A stretch of DNA of 64,000 bases from assembly GCA_944390455.1 (NCBI GenBank), contig CALXPU010000002.1, positions 76,179 through 140,178 on the forward strand. Direction: 5' to 3'. The notes below the pieces were generated by a model that saw nothing but the letters and a program-made list of their open reading frames with translations, was not told the origin of the DNA and searched no databases. The first letter of the stretch is position 1. Each line of letters begins with the position of its first letter. A program made the translations under genes and the position numbers. Below are positions 10,201-18,062 of the stretch, in pieces. This DNA comes from an uncultured Alphaproteobacteria bacterium (GTDB lineage Bacteria; Pseudomonadota; Alphaproteobacteria; RF32; CAG-239).

Positions 10201-11595
10201 ATGCATAATGCGGAACTTTTGTTGCCGGCCGGTTCTTTGGTTAAATTGAAAACTGCTCTTCTCTACGGAGCTGACGCTGTGTATGCCGGTACACCGGATA
10301 TGAGCCTTAGAACGCAATCTAAGTTTTCTTTGGAAGAATTGGAAGAAGGGATTAAAATTGTTCATGATATGGGCAAGAAAATTTATTTGACGCTTAATCT
10401 CTATATCCATAATGAAGAAGCTGAAAAGTTGCCGCAATTTGTTGAAACTCTTAAAAGACTTCGTCCAGACGGCGTGTTAGTGGCTGACCCGGGAGTGTTT
10501 TATTATTTGAAAGAAAATGCTCCGGAACTTAATCGTTTTGTTTCAACGCAAGCTAATATTTGTTCGGCTCAAACGGTTAAGTTTTGGCAATCTATGGGGG
10601 CGAAACTTTGTGTGCTCGGGCGTGAAGTTACTTTTGCAGAAATGGAAGAAATTCGTAAACAATGTCCAGATATTGAATTAGAATGCTTTATGCACGGCGC
10701 TATGTGTATGTCTTATTCGGGACGTTGTTTGATTTCTAACTTCTTGGCAGACAGGAGTGCCAATAAAGGTAAATGTGCGCACTGTTGCAGATGGCATTAC
10801 AAATTGCATATTCGGATGAAAGACGGAACTATTCGCGAACTTGTTATCAATGATGAAAATAAAAATAATTTTGAGTATTTGCTAGAAGAAGATTTTCGTC
10901 CTGGTGAATATTATGAAGTGGTAGAAGATGAGCACGGCAGTTATATGCTTAACTCTAAAGATATGTGTTTGATGCCGCGTCTAAATGATTTGTTGAGAAT
11001 CGGTATGGATTCACTTAAAGTTGAGGGACGTAATAAAACTGAATATTATGCCGGTGTTGTTGCCAGAGCTTATCGTCAGGCTATTGATGATTATTATGCG
11101 AACCCAGATGGTTGGGCATGTGATAAATATATGCCGGAATTGATGACTTTGCAAAATCGTGGTTATTGCTTAGGTTTTCATGATGGAAAAATTACTAATA
11201 TCAGCCAGAATTATGAATATACAAGAACTTTGGGTGAGTGGTTATTTGCCGGCTCTATTGTGGAATGGCAGGGCGATGATGCTATTTTTGAGTTAAGAAA
11301 TTATATTGAAGCCGGTGAAACTATTCAATTTCTGATTCCGCATGGTTTGGAAAACTTTGATTTGGTTTTGCAAAATTTTGAGGATGCCGATACTGGTGAA
11401 ATCACCTCTAAGGTTTCTGCAGGACAGGGGAAGAAAATTCGTATTCGTCCGGAAATGTGGGGCAGAGATATTCAGGAAATTAAAAAACTTTTGCCGCAAT
11501 ATGTTATTGCGCGTAAGCATCAGCCTCTTAAAGGGGAAAATCAAGAGATGTATCAACACAAACTAGATGAGTTTGATACGCTTTGTCAGCGTTGA
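10201..11595 (+). CDS. trhP: U32-family tRNA hydroxylation protein TrhP (YegQ)
   Basis: A 464-residue peptidase-U32 family protein. The TIM-barrel N-terminus begins LLLPAGS and contains ADAVYAG; the U32 signature is the segment around residues 160-180 with ECFMHGAMCMSYSGRC. Conserved cysteines continue in the KGKCAHCC region, consistent with the iron-sulphur site proposed for this group. The YegQ/TrhP subfamily supplies the prephenate-dependent hydroxylation of U34 in tRNA; it is not a true peptidase in that role. Length fits YegQ, and the C-terminal beta domain is present. Confidence 0.9.
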   Translation: MHNAELLLPAGSLVKLKTALLYGADAVYAGTPDMSLRTQSKFSLEELEEGIKIVHDMGKKIYLTLNLYIHNEEAEKLPQFVETLKRLRPDGVLVADPGVFYYLKENAPELNRFVSTQANICSAQTVKFWQSMGAKLCVLGREVTFAEMEEIRKQCPDIELECFMHGAMCMSYSGRCLISNFLADRSANKGKCAHCCRWHYKLHIRMKDGTIRELVINDENKNNFEYLLEEDFRPGEYYEVVEDEHGSYMLNSKDMCLMPRLNDLLRIGMDSLKVEGRNKTEYYAGVVARAYRQAIDDYYANPDGWACDKYMPELMTLQNRGYCLGFHDGKITNISQNYEYTRTLGEWLFAGSIVEWQGDDAIFELRNYIEAGETIQFLIPHGLENFDLVLQNFEDADTGEITSKVSAGQGKKIRIRPEMWGRDIQEIKKLLPQYVIARKHQPLKGENQEMYQHKLDEFDTLCQR

Positions 11596-11601
11596 TTCTG
11601 C

Positions 11602-11630
11602 TTGCTATATGGGGCGGTTTGTGTTATACT
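11602..11630 (+). promoter_or_regulatory. Promoter of the 11662 gene
   Basis: TTGCTA at 11602-11607, a 17-base spacer ending tttgtgt, and TATACT at 11625-11630. It begins 6 bases after the trhP stop; no terminator lies between. Confidence 0.65.
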
Positions 11631-11661
11631 GTGAGTAATGGAAAATTAGTGGAGACGTGTT

Positions 11662-12732
11662 ATGAGCGGGATAAATGTAGAAACAGTTGTAATGGCAGGT
11701 GCGGCATTGGCTGCCGGTGCCAATGTTGATGCTCAGGCGCAAACTCAAGATAATAAAACAATTTCTTGGGAAGAAGCTCAAGGGATGTCTAAAGGTGAAC
11801 CAATAAAAGATGCTGATGGGCAGACGTTGGCTTATTTTGTTGAAGGACAAGGGATGGTTTATGCTTTATTCCCGACTAAAGCTCAAGAGGCTGTTGTTAA
11901 TCAATATATGGACAGCGTTAATCAAAATATTTATAAGCAAAATGAGGAAAGAGTTGCACGTTTTCAGAGTTCCGATGCGTATAAGAAATTAGGTGAAGAA
12001 GAGCAAATTCTTGTTACTCATAAATTTCGTCGTGAGTATAATCAACCTTATTATCTGGCAGGTAATGATGAAACTTTAAGGAGTATTGAAGATAAAGAAT
12101 CTCCGATAAAAGCTTTTATGAAAACTGAAAAATATCAACAATTAGCTCCAGCTGATAAAATTATTGCACAGGGGGAATTTGCTAAGAAAGTTAATCCTAA
12201 TATTAGTGAATCTGTTAATACTCAGACATTCTTGACCTTAAAGTATGCGATGGAAAAATTTGACCATGCTTCGGCGATGGTGGCTGCCGATTATATGAGA
12301 GAACATTTTAAGGATGCTTATGATGAGAAAACTATTGAAAAAAATGTTCGCAACGACTTGTTGGTAGCAAATAAGCAAGCTACTCCCGAAAATGTGGAAG
12401 AGAGAATGAAACTTGAAATGTTTGGGCGGAAAAGATGGGTGGATCAAAACGTAACCATGAATGTTATGGACGCTATTGATCGTGATGATAAACTTTCTGC
12501 TGCAGATAAAGAAAATTTAAAATTAGAAGAGTTGAGAAATTATTGCCAAAGAATTGATAAAGAGCCTCAGTATGCTAACGAGGAAAGTCGCGAAAGGGCG
12601 AAATTGCCGATGTTGCATAAATATCCTGAATTGGCTCAGAAATTGGCAAATGAAAATCGTCAAGCTCAGTCAGAAAAATTGAATGTGGCTAATATGGCAA
12701 TGTTGAATAAAATGCAATCCTTTAGGGAATAG
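11662..12732 (+). CDS. Unknown helical protein with the MSGIN N-terminal module (paralog 1)
   Basis: A 356-residue protein of unknown function. Its first ~45 residues (MSGINVETVVMAGAALAAG, then an Ala/Gln-rich stretch and TISWEEAQGM) closely match those of the next gene, while the rest differs. The hydrophobic stretch resembles a signal-peptide core but lacks the usual basic N-region, so export is uncertain. The remainder is highly charged and predicted helical, with many Lys/Glu pairs and no membrane segments. A GGAGACGT ribosome-binding region precedes the ATG and is shared with the next gene. It has its own promoter. Confidence 0.78.
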   Translation: MSGINVETVVMAGAALAAGANVDAQAQTQDNKTISWEEAQGMSKGEPIKDADGQTLAYFVEGQGMVYALFPTKAQEAVVNQYMDSVNQNIYKQNEERVARFQSSDAYKKLGEEEQILVTHKFRREYNQPYYLAGNDETLRSIEDKESPIKAFMKTEKYQQLAPADKIIAQGEFAKKVNPNISESVNTQTFLTLKYAMEKFDHASAMVAADYMREHFKDAYDEKTIEKNVRNDLLVANKQATPENVEERMKLEMFGRKRWVDQNVTMNVMDAIDRDDKLSAADKENLKLEELRNYCQRIDKEPQYANEESRERAKLPMLHKYPELAQKLANENRQAQSEKLNVANMAMLNKMQSFRE

Positions 12733-12770
12733 TGGATTGCGATTATTAGGTTAATAAATGGAGACGTATC

Positions 12771-13673
12771 ATGAGTGGAATTAATACAGAAACAGTTGTT
12801 ATGGTAGGAGCAGCATTAGCTGGTGCCGGACAGGTTCAGGCTCATGATGGGGTTCGTGCCGATGAGGGAACTATTTCTTGGGAAGATGCTCAGAAAATGG
12901 CTTTAATTGCAGACTTGAAAGCACAATGCGCTAATATGAGCGATGGTGTGCAACGTGTTTTGGATACCTATGATTTAGATAAATTAAAGGAAGTTAAAGC
13001 TACTTTGAAAGCCGATGGGCAAAAATTTAATTATATGATTGAGGGAAATCAGTACTCTTTAAGCGGTGGATTTGACGGCAAACCTTTAAATATGGAAGTT
13101 AAAGGGCTGGATGGTAGTCGTTTCCAATCATCTCAAGGGGAAAATTATAGCAGTGCGGCTGTTTTTGATGAAAATGGTCAGATGACGGCAATGGTGCAAA
13201 AAGATGAAAGAACAGGAAATGTTGTTGGACGTTTTCAAGATGGCGCAACTGTTTTGAATGTTGCGCAAAAAGGACAACGTGTTGATGCTAATCTGCATAG
13301 TGAAGATATGCAATTTGGTATTTCTAAAGCAGGTAACCGAGTTTCTATGCAAGCAGAAGGTGCAGATTTGGGTAAATTTGCAGGAACGGTTAGAATGGGA
13401 CGTAACGGGGCTTTTTCGGCACAGGCTACTTATGATGATGGTGCTCATGAAGGGGCCGATGAATTTAAGGTTAAAGTGTCTCAAAATGGTAATATGAAGT
13501 TTAGTGCTCAGGTTACTGATGAGTATGGGATTAAGGATGAACTTAAAGCTCAGGTAAAACAACATGGTTATTCGATGACAACGGTTGAAGATGGGGAAAA
13601 AGAAGTGGAAACAGGAACGGAAGTTAATGCGGCAATGCTTAAAGCTATGATGCAGAAACGTATGGTGCGGTAA
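12771..13673 (+). CDS. Unknown beta-repeat protein with the MSGIN N-terminal module (paralog 2)
   Basis: A 300-residue protein whose N-terminus (MSGINTETVVMVGAALAGAG, then TISWEDAQKM) repeats that of the upstream gene. After a short helical part (residues 45-80) the C-terminal ~200 residues are Gly/Asn/Asp-rich with short repeated strand-turn units (such as QNGNMKFSAQV and RNGAFSAQAT), suggesting a beta-solenoid or beta-sandwich. It follows the first paralog after 38 bases and ends at a terminator, so the two probably form one operon. Function unknown. Confidence 0.78.
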   Translation: MSGINTETVVMVGAALAGAGQVQAHDGVRADEGTISWEDAQKMALIADLKAQCANMSDGVQRVLDTYDLDKLKEVKATLKADGQKFNYMIEGNQYSLSGGFDGKPLNMEVKGLDGSRFQSSQGENYSSAAVFDENGQMTAMVQKDERTGNVVGRFQDGATVLNVAQKGQRVDANLHSEDMQFGISKAGNRVSMQAEGADLGKFAGTVRMGRNGAFSAQATYDDGAHEGADEFKVKVSQNGNMKFSAQVTDEYGIKDELKAQVKQHGYSMTTVEDGEKEVETGTEVNAAMLKAMMQKRMVR

Positions 13674-13731
13674 TGTTTTTTAGGCTAATTGCTGAAAATA
13701 CTTTACAAATTTAATTTAATAGTGTATTAGT

Positions 13732-13772
13732 GAGCCAGATTTTTGAGAATCGTGAAAGTCTGGCTCTTTTTT
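13732..13772 (+). terminator. Intrinsic terminator after the MSGIN pair
   Basis: GAGCCAGA at 13732-13739 pairs with TCTGGCTC at 13759-13766, followed by six T. The loop is long (19 bases) but may pair further inside. Confidence 0.85.
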
Positions 13773-13906
13773 ATGGATATAAAATTGTGTCTGTTTGAGG
13801 CAGAGTTTCTTGCTTTTCAAGATTTTTTCGCATTCATGAAGGTGGTGCGAAAGGTGTTTTTATCCGCTCCGGGCTCCGGGGCTCAGTTAATAGAAAGGTT
13901 TATACA
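13773..13906 (+). promoter_or_regulatory. Structured leader of rplQ
   Basis: The 134 bases before rplQ contain a 7-bp hairpin TTTCGCA/TGCGAAA (13826-13832 with 13846-13852) and then a G/C-rich block with the tandem phrase GCTCCGGGCTCCGGGGCTC (13866-13884) that stands out in this AT-rich DNA. No strong promoter could be fixed. A role in expression control of L17 is possible but unproven. Confidence 0.4.
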
Positions 13907-14359
13907 ATGAGACATGGTGATGCACATAGACGCTTTAATATGCCGAAAAGTCAAAGAAGAGCGTTGTTTGCTAATTTAACTAATGCTTTGTTCACTCACG
14001 AACAAATTACTGTTACTCTTCCACGTGCAAAAGAATTAAGAACTTTTGCTGATAGCATGATTACTTATGCCAAAAAAGGTGATTTGAATTCTCGTCGTTT
14101 GGCTTTGTCTTTCTTGCGCAATAACGAAGTAGTTGCTAAACTCTTTTCTGTTTTGGCTGAGCGTTATAAAGAACGTAATGGCGGTTATACTCGCGTTTTG
14201 AAAGCTGGTTACAGATATGGTGACTGCGCTCCGATGGCTATTATTGAACTCGTTGACAGAGATGTTAATGCTAAAGGTTTGAAAGATATTGAACGCGTTA
14301 AGGCTGAAAAAGCTGCTGCTGAAGCTGCTCAAAAAGCTGAAGAAGCTGCTGCCGCTTAA
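13907..14359 (+). CDS. rplQ: Large ribosomal subunit protein bL17
   Basis: A 150-residue bL17. The N-terminus MRHGDAHRRFNMPKSQRRAL and the L17 signature around ITTTLPRAKEL-like residues (here ITVTLPRAKELRTFAD) are clear; an Ala/Glu/Lys-rich tail of about 25 residues extends the usual core. A GAAAGG site precedes the start. Normally rplQ follows rpoA at the end of the alpha operon; here the upstream neighbours are unrelated unknown genes behind a terminator, so rplQ must have its own promoter. Confidence 0.98.
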   Translation: MRHGDAHRRFNMPKSQRRALFANLTNALFTHEQITVTLPRAKELRTFADSMITYAKKGDLNSRRLALSFLRNNEVVAKLFSVLAERYKERNGGYTRVLKAGYRYGDCAPMAIIELVDRDVNAKGLKDIERVKAEKAAAEAAQKAEEAAAA

Positions 14360-14383
14360 GCTTGACAGTATAGTTTTGAAAAA

Positions 14384-14411
14384 AGAGCGTCTGAGAGGGC
14401 GCTCTTTTTTT
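14384..14411 (+). terminator. Intrinsic terminator after rplQ
   Basis: AGAGCG/CGCTCT stem at 14384-14389 and 14400-14405, followed by a run of seven T. Confidence 0.9.
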
Positions 14412-14434
14412 GTTGATATGTGTTCTATGTGATA

Positions 14435-14674
14435 TTAATTTTGTGGTTGTATGGGCATTTTTTGCGCTGTAGATTCTTTTCTTAAATCATTGATAGCAGT
14501 AGATGCATCGTTTTTCATGTTCTTTAAAGTTTGTATACTACCATCTTTTACTTCTGTGGCAGCTTGTCCGATGGTTGTGCTTGAATTTATTTCTCCGGTG
14601 AAAGAGGCTCTTATAAAAACATATATAGCAATCGCTATAACAAAATAAATAATGTAACTGAATATTTTTCCCAT
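14435..14674 (-). CDS. Small single-pass membrane protein, unknown
   Basis: A 79-residue protein with one N-terminal membrane helix (about residues 4-23, FSYIIYFVIAIAIYVFI) and a polar, helical tail rich in Thr, Lys and Asn. An AAGGAG site lies just upstream of the ATG, which supports a real gene. It is convergent with rplQ. No family recognised. Confidence 0.7.
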   Translation of the reverse strand: MGKIFSYIIYFVIAIAIYVFIRASFTGEINSSTTIGQAATEVKDGSIQTLKNMKNDASTAINDLRKESTAQKMPIQPQN

Positions 14675-14749
14675 AGTTTTCTCCTTTTTTGGAATTTGTA
14701 ACTGCTTGCTATATAATGCGGTAAATTTCTTTTTAAAGGGATAAACAAT

Positions 14750-14777
14750 TTGACTTCTAAAAAGTTTGTCTTATACT
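14750..14777 (+). promoter_or_regulatory. Promoter of the 14826 gene
   Basis: TTGACT at 14750-14755, a 16-base spacer, TATACT at 14772-14777. The leader to the ATG is about 42 bases, AT-rich and without a Shine-Dalgarno sequence; it shares gcgtNNNtttattaa-type sequence with the leader of the 15815 gene. Confidence 0.75.
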
Positions 14778-14825
14778 ATGCGTAGCTTTATTAATTATTG
14801 TCTAACTTATTAAATCTTATTTTTT

Positions 14826-15641
14826 ATGGAAACAAAATTCGTACCCTTGTACAGGGAGCCAAGAGCAGTTGTCCTTAACGAAACTTTAGGTAGTTATGGA
14901 GAAGTTATGGGTGTTAAAAAGTTTGAAAACGGCTTTTTTGCGCTTCGTTATGAAAATGGTGTTATCTTGTGTGATAGTGCCGGTCAAGTAGTTGATACTG
15001 ATTTGGATGATGTTTTTGTTTTTAAATTCGGTTACAGACTGTTTAAAAAGATAAACTCATCTTATTGGTATTTGGTTGATGCCAACGGAAATCCAGAACT
15101 TTGTTACGTTAAGTGCGAGGCAGAGAGATTCCATCTCAGCGGAAATGTTATTGCTCTGTGCGGCACAGATAAGACATGGCGTGTGTTCCAGCTCAGTAAT
15201 ACCGCACCGAAGATTGAATATATCTTGCTTTCTAATCCGATGGCGCCGTTTGGTGGCGTTGATTTGCAAGTTTTTCAGAACAAAAATTCTGATAACTTTG
15301 TGGTTGTTTTTTACCGAAAAGACGGTTCTATTCTTTTGCACCACAGACAGGCTCTGTCTACACAAGTGTTGAAAGTCGTGAACGGATACCGGTATTGTCG
15401 TTATCTTGCTAATGGATGCTTCGTTTGTGCCCAAGCGGCGTTTGAAGAATTTCCTCATGAGGACGGTAGTATTGAAATAGCCGTTAAGAATAATGGTTCG
15501 TTCAATTTGTTTGATGAAAATTTGAATGTTCTTAACGAGGATATTGAAAAACTGCTTCTGCAAAAGGACGGTTCGTATTTGGTCAACGATGCCGGTCTTT
15601 GGAAAGCTTATTCCGCTGATTGTACGCTGCTTTTGAGCTAA
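14826..15641 (+). CDS. WG-repeat-like protein, paralog A
   Basis: A 271-residue protein of unknown function with no signal peptide or membrane helix. It is built of short beta units of the form FENGxFALRYENG, LxDSxGQ, DVFVFKxGYRL, YWYLVDANG, reminiscent of WG repeats, although the canonical WG pairs are mostly degraded. The first ~95 residues are strongly similar to the next gene, which begins MDTKFV against METKFV here. There is no ribosome-binding site before the ATG. It is a monocistronic unit with its own promoter and terminator. The repeat assignment is inference from pattern, not a profile match. Confidence 0.78.
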   Translation: METKFVPLYREPRAVVLNETLGSYGEVMGVKKFENGFFALRYENGVILCDSAGQVVDTDLDDVFVFKFGYRLFKKINSSYWYLVDANGNPELCYVKCEAERFHLSGNVIALCGTDKTWRVFQLSNTAPKIEYILLSNPMAPFGGVDLQVFQNKNSDNFVVVFYRKDGSILLHHRQALSTQVLKVVNGYRYCRYLANGCFVCAQAAFEEFPHEDGSIEIAVKNNGSFNLFDENLNVLNEDIEKLLLQKDGSYLVNDAGLWKAYSADCTLLLS

Positions 15642-15667
15642 AGTAAGGGGAATTTTAATCTTTGATT

Positions 15668-15701
15668 AGGGCTGTAGTGAAAAACTACAAGCCCTTTTTT
15701 T
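15668..15701 (+). terminator. Intrinsic terminator after paralog A
   Basis: AGGGC-TGTAGT pairs with ACTACA-AGCCCT around a GAAAA loop with one bulge, followed by seven T. Confidence 0.88.
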
Positions 15702-15736
15702 GTATATAAAAGCGGACGAAAATTTATAAATTAAGT

Positions 15737-15764
15737 TTGACATCAGAAGGCTTTATTCTATACT
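15737..15764 (+). promoter_or_regulatory. Promoter of the 15815 gene
   Basis: A consensus TTGACA at 15737-15742, a 16-base spacer and TATACT at 15759-15764. The 44-base leader is AT-rich, lacks a Shine-Dalgarno sequence and ends TTTATAATTATGG, nearly identical to the end of the leader at 24200. Confidence 0.8.
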
Positions 15765-15814
15765 GGCGCTGCGTTTATTAAGCTTATGAATATAATTAAT
15801 TTAAATTTATAATT

Positions 15815-16801
15815 ATGGATACAAAATTTGTTAAAAATTTCGTCAGTCCTCGCGAGGTCATATGTTGTGCGCGATTGTGCAATTATGGTTTTTGCTGGGG
15901 AGCGCGAAAGTTTGAAAACGGTTCGTTCGCCTTGCGTTTTGCTGAAGGTGTCGATTTGTATGATGCTTTGGGGCAAAAATTGGAAACACAAATTGAAGAC
16001 GTTTTTGTTTTCAAAAATGGTTATAGATTGCAAAAGCAAACAACATCTTCCGGATGGTGTTTGTTACGTTCTGACGGCGAAATTATCCTTAGAGGTGAAA
16101 AAGTTGAAGTTTGCGATGACTCGTTGTTTGCTTTGAAAATTTCTGAACAAGAGTGGGGAATTTATCAGTTTTCTAATGTGGATGGAGCTATGCAGCTTTT
16201 GACTAAATGCAATGCAGAATGTGTGAAGCTGTTTAGGAAAAAAAGTAATGTTGATTTTGTGACTGCTCTGATGGAACAGGGAAGTGTTGTTTTGCAGCTT
16301 CGGCATGGCATTTCCGGTGTCGTTTTGTTAGAGTTGTCTAAATTTGATTTCTTCTTTCCTTTGTTTGATGAACGTTTTGCGGTTTCTAAAAAGCAACTGC
16401 ATGTTAACCAGCATGCAGCGGGGTGTTTGTTCATTGAAGCTATAGGCGGCTCTGGTTTTGATTTGTATGATGATAAGTTAAAACTTAGTGTCGCTGAGGT
16501 GATGGGTATTACTATTTTAGAAAATGGTATGTATTTGATGAATGAGCAAAATGAATGGAAGTTTTTTTCTGCTAATGGCAAGCTGCTGCGTGACGGAATT
16601 TATCATCTTAGCATTTATGACGCGCCAGATCTTAAACAGTGCATCTTGTTTGCACGGACAGAAGATGACGAACGTGTGGTCTTTCGTTTGAAAGATAACG
16701 GTTGGGTGCATGTGACGTATGGTAATGAACTACGCTTTTGGACACCTGATGGACGAAGCGTTGAAGCTGAAGATGGTTGTAATGAACCTATTTTATTCTA
16801 A
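15815..16801 (+). CDS. WG-repeat-like protein, paralog B
   Basis: A 328-residue paralog of the 14826 protein: same start (MDTKFV), KFENGSFALRF against KFENGFFALRY, and EDVFVFKNGYRL against DDVFVFKFGYRL. About five beta-rich units can be followed along its length, with recurrent FxNGxxL and LYDxxG turns and two nearby W residues near 75-80 and 115. No signal peptide, so probably cytoplasmic. It lacks a ribosome-binding site and has its own promoter and terminator. Function unknown; the tandem position with paralog A indicates local duplication and divergence. Confidence 0.8.
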   Translation: MDTKFVKNFVSPREVICCARLCNYGFCWGARKFENGSFALRFAEGVDLYDALGQKLETQIEDVFVFKNGYRLQKQTTSSGWCLLRSDGEIILRGEKVEVCDDSLFALKISEQEWGIYQFSNVDGAMQLLTKCNAECVKLFRKKSNVDFVTALMEQGSVVLQLRHGISGVVLLELSKFDFFFPLFDERFAVSKKQLHVNQHAAGCLFIEAIGGSGFDLYDDKLKLSVAEVMGITILENGMYLMNEQNEWKFFSANGKLLRDGIYHLSIYDAPDLKQCILFARTEDDERVVFRLKDNGWVHVTYGNELRFWTPDGRSVEAEDGCNEPILF

Positions 16802-16804
16802 ATT

Positions 16805-16833
16805 AACGGCGGTCTTTTCTGACTGCCGTTTTT
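16805..16833. terminator. Terminator between convergent genes
   Basis: AACGGC-G-GTC at 16805-16814 pairs with GAC-T-GCCGTT at 16821-16830, followed by T on the plus strand. It lies between the convergent 15815 and 16839 genes and may work in both directions. Confidence 0.8.
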
Positions 16834-16838
16834 GGTTC

Positions 16839-17477
16839 TTAAGATACTTTTATTTTTTTGCGATTTAATATTTCTGTATAGGCTGATAGCGCCGGTATGA
16901 TAATATAATCAATTAATTCTATTTGTTGTTGGGTGAGTTTTTCTGTAAAAAGTTCCCGCTTTTCATCTATCATTTTGGCGGTAATAGGTTGTTTGCCGCG
17001 GTCTAGGGTTATTTTTGTTTTTTTATTTTGCGCTTCAGCATAAAAAGCATAGCTTTCTACCGGATGATCATATTCATAAGTTTCTTTGAAAGTATAATCA
17101 CTGGCAGTTTCATACTCTTCTTCATTTTCAAAGAACGGAATAATGTTATAAATGTTTTCATCGTACTGTAAAAGTCCTCCGATACTTTGTTCTTTGAAAT
17201 GTTTAAAAGAGTTTATAATTAAGTAGTTTAATTCATTGTATTCAATGATTGCTACAAAATTATGGATTAGGCTATTTTCACTATATGCCGTTTCGTTTGG
17301 TGCAAGGATGCGCAATTTGTTTTCTTCTTGAGAAACAATGTTGTCATATAACGGGTGTCCGGGGTGGATGAAATTTACTTCGATTTGGCCTCTCTTAGCA
17401 TCAATGAACTTTTGCGGTTTGATGTAAAGTTCATCCTTGCTATTGATGGATTTTAACCAACTTGAAATTTTATTCAT
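16839..17477 (-). CDS. Acidic cytoplasmic protein of unknown function
   Basis: A 212-residue protein without signal peptide or membrane segments, rich in Glu, Tyr, Asn and Ile. Its middle contains an acidic run (FENEEEYETASDYTFKE) and its C-terminus a predicted helix ending in basic RKKIKVS. A clear AGGAG site lies 7 bases before the ATG. I do not recognise the family, and neighbouring genes give no functional hint. Confidence 0.72.
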   Translation of the reverse strand: MNKISSWLKSINSKDELYIKPQKFIDAKRGQIEVNFIHPGHPLYDNIVSQEENKLRILAPNETAYSENSLIHNFVAIIEYNELNYLIINSFKHFKEQSIGGLLQYDENIYNIIPFFENEEEYETASDYTFKETYEYDHPVESYAFYAEAQNKKTKITLDRGKQPITAKMIDEKRELFTEKLTQQQIELIDYIIIPALSAYTEILNRKKIKVS

Positions 17478-17568
17478 TATTCTCTCCTTGCTTTTTTATC
17501 AGTATAGCATAAAAAGCCTTGCGCTGTAAATATATTTTTATTCTAGATGATGGATACTTAGCAAATTC

Positions 17569-18015
17569 CTAATTTTGTGCCCGAATTGATAAAAAATTAT
17601 CTATTTTTTCGGTGAGCATCTGCGTGTATGACGGAATGTCGTTTATTCCTGCCGTTAAATCGGTTATTTTTTTATATCCGAATGAGGCTCCGTCTGATAT
17701 GCGAATCAGGACCAAGTTTAGTGTGGTTGATAAATTGAAAGCGGAGATAAATTCCGGATGGCGGTTGATGTCAATGAGGTAGACGTGTATTTGGCCTTGG
17801 TAGTTGTTTCTTAAAATGTTGATGATTAAGTTTATGGCTGGGGTATTCTCAGGATTGGAATTGGCTGAGTCATAAAAAATGATGGCTTCTGGTAGTTTTT
17901 TTCCTTCGGGGTTGGTATATAGATTTTCTAGTGTCGGTTCGGCGTGTATTCCGGTAAAAGGAATGATACAAAGAGCGCATATTCCGATAAAACAGGTAAT
18001 GATTTTTGAAAACAT
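17569..18015 (-). CDS. Exported thioredoxin-fold-like protein without a CxxC
   Basis: A 148-residue protein with a signal peptide (cleavage near IHA-EP, residue 25). The mature part reads like a minimal thioredoxin fold: strand AIIFYDSA, helix with TPAINLIINIL, strand QIHVYLIDINRHPE, helix, strand LNLVLIRISDG. The position where CxxC would sit holds SANSNPEN, so a redox role is unlikely. GAGGAGG precedes the start. Fold assignment is inference; function unknown. Confidence 0.7.
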   Translation of the reverse strand: MFSKIITCFIGICALCIIPFTGIHAEPTLENLYTNPEGKKLPEAIIFYDSANSNPENTPAINLIINILRNNYQGQIHVYLIDINRHPEFISAFNLSTTLNLVLIRISDGASFGYKKITDLTAGINDIPSYTQMLTEKIDNFLSIRAQN

Positions 18016-18062
18016 TTCTCCTCCTCAAACTTTTTATCGGATATATGCTTTACTTATGCTTT

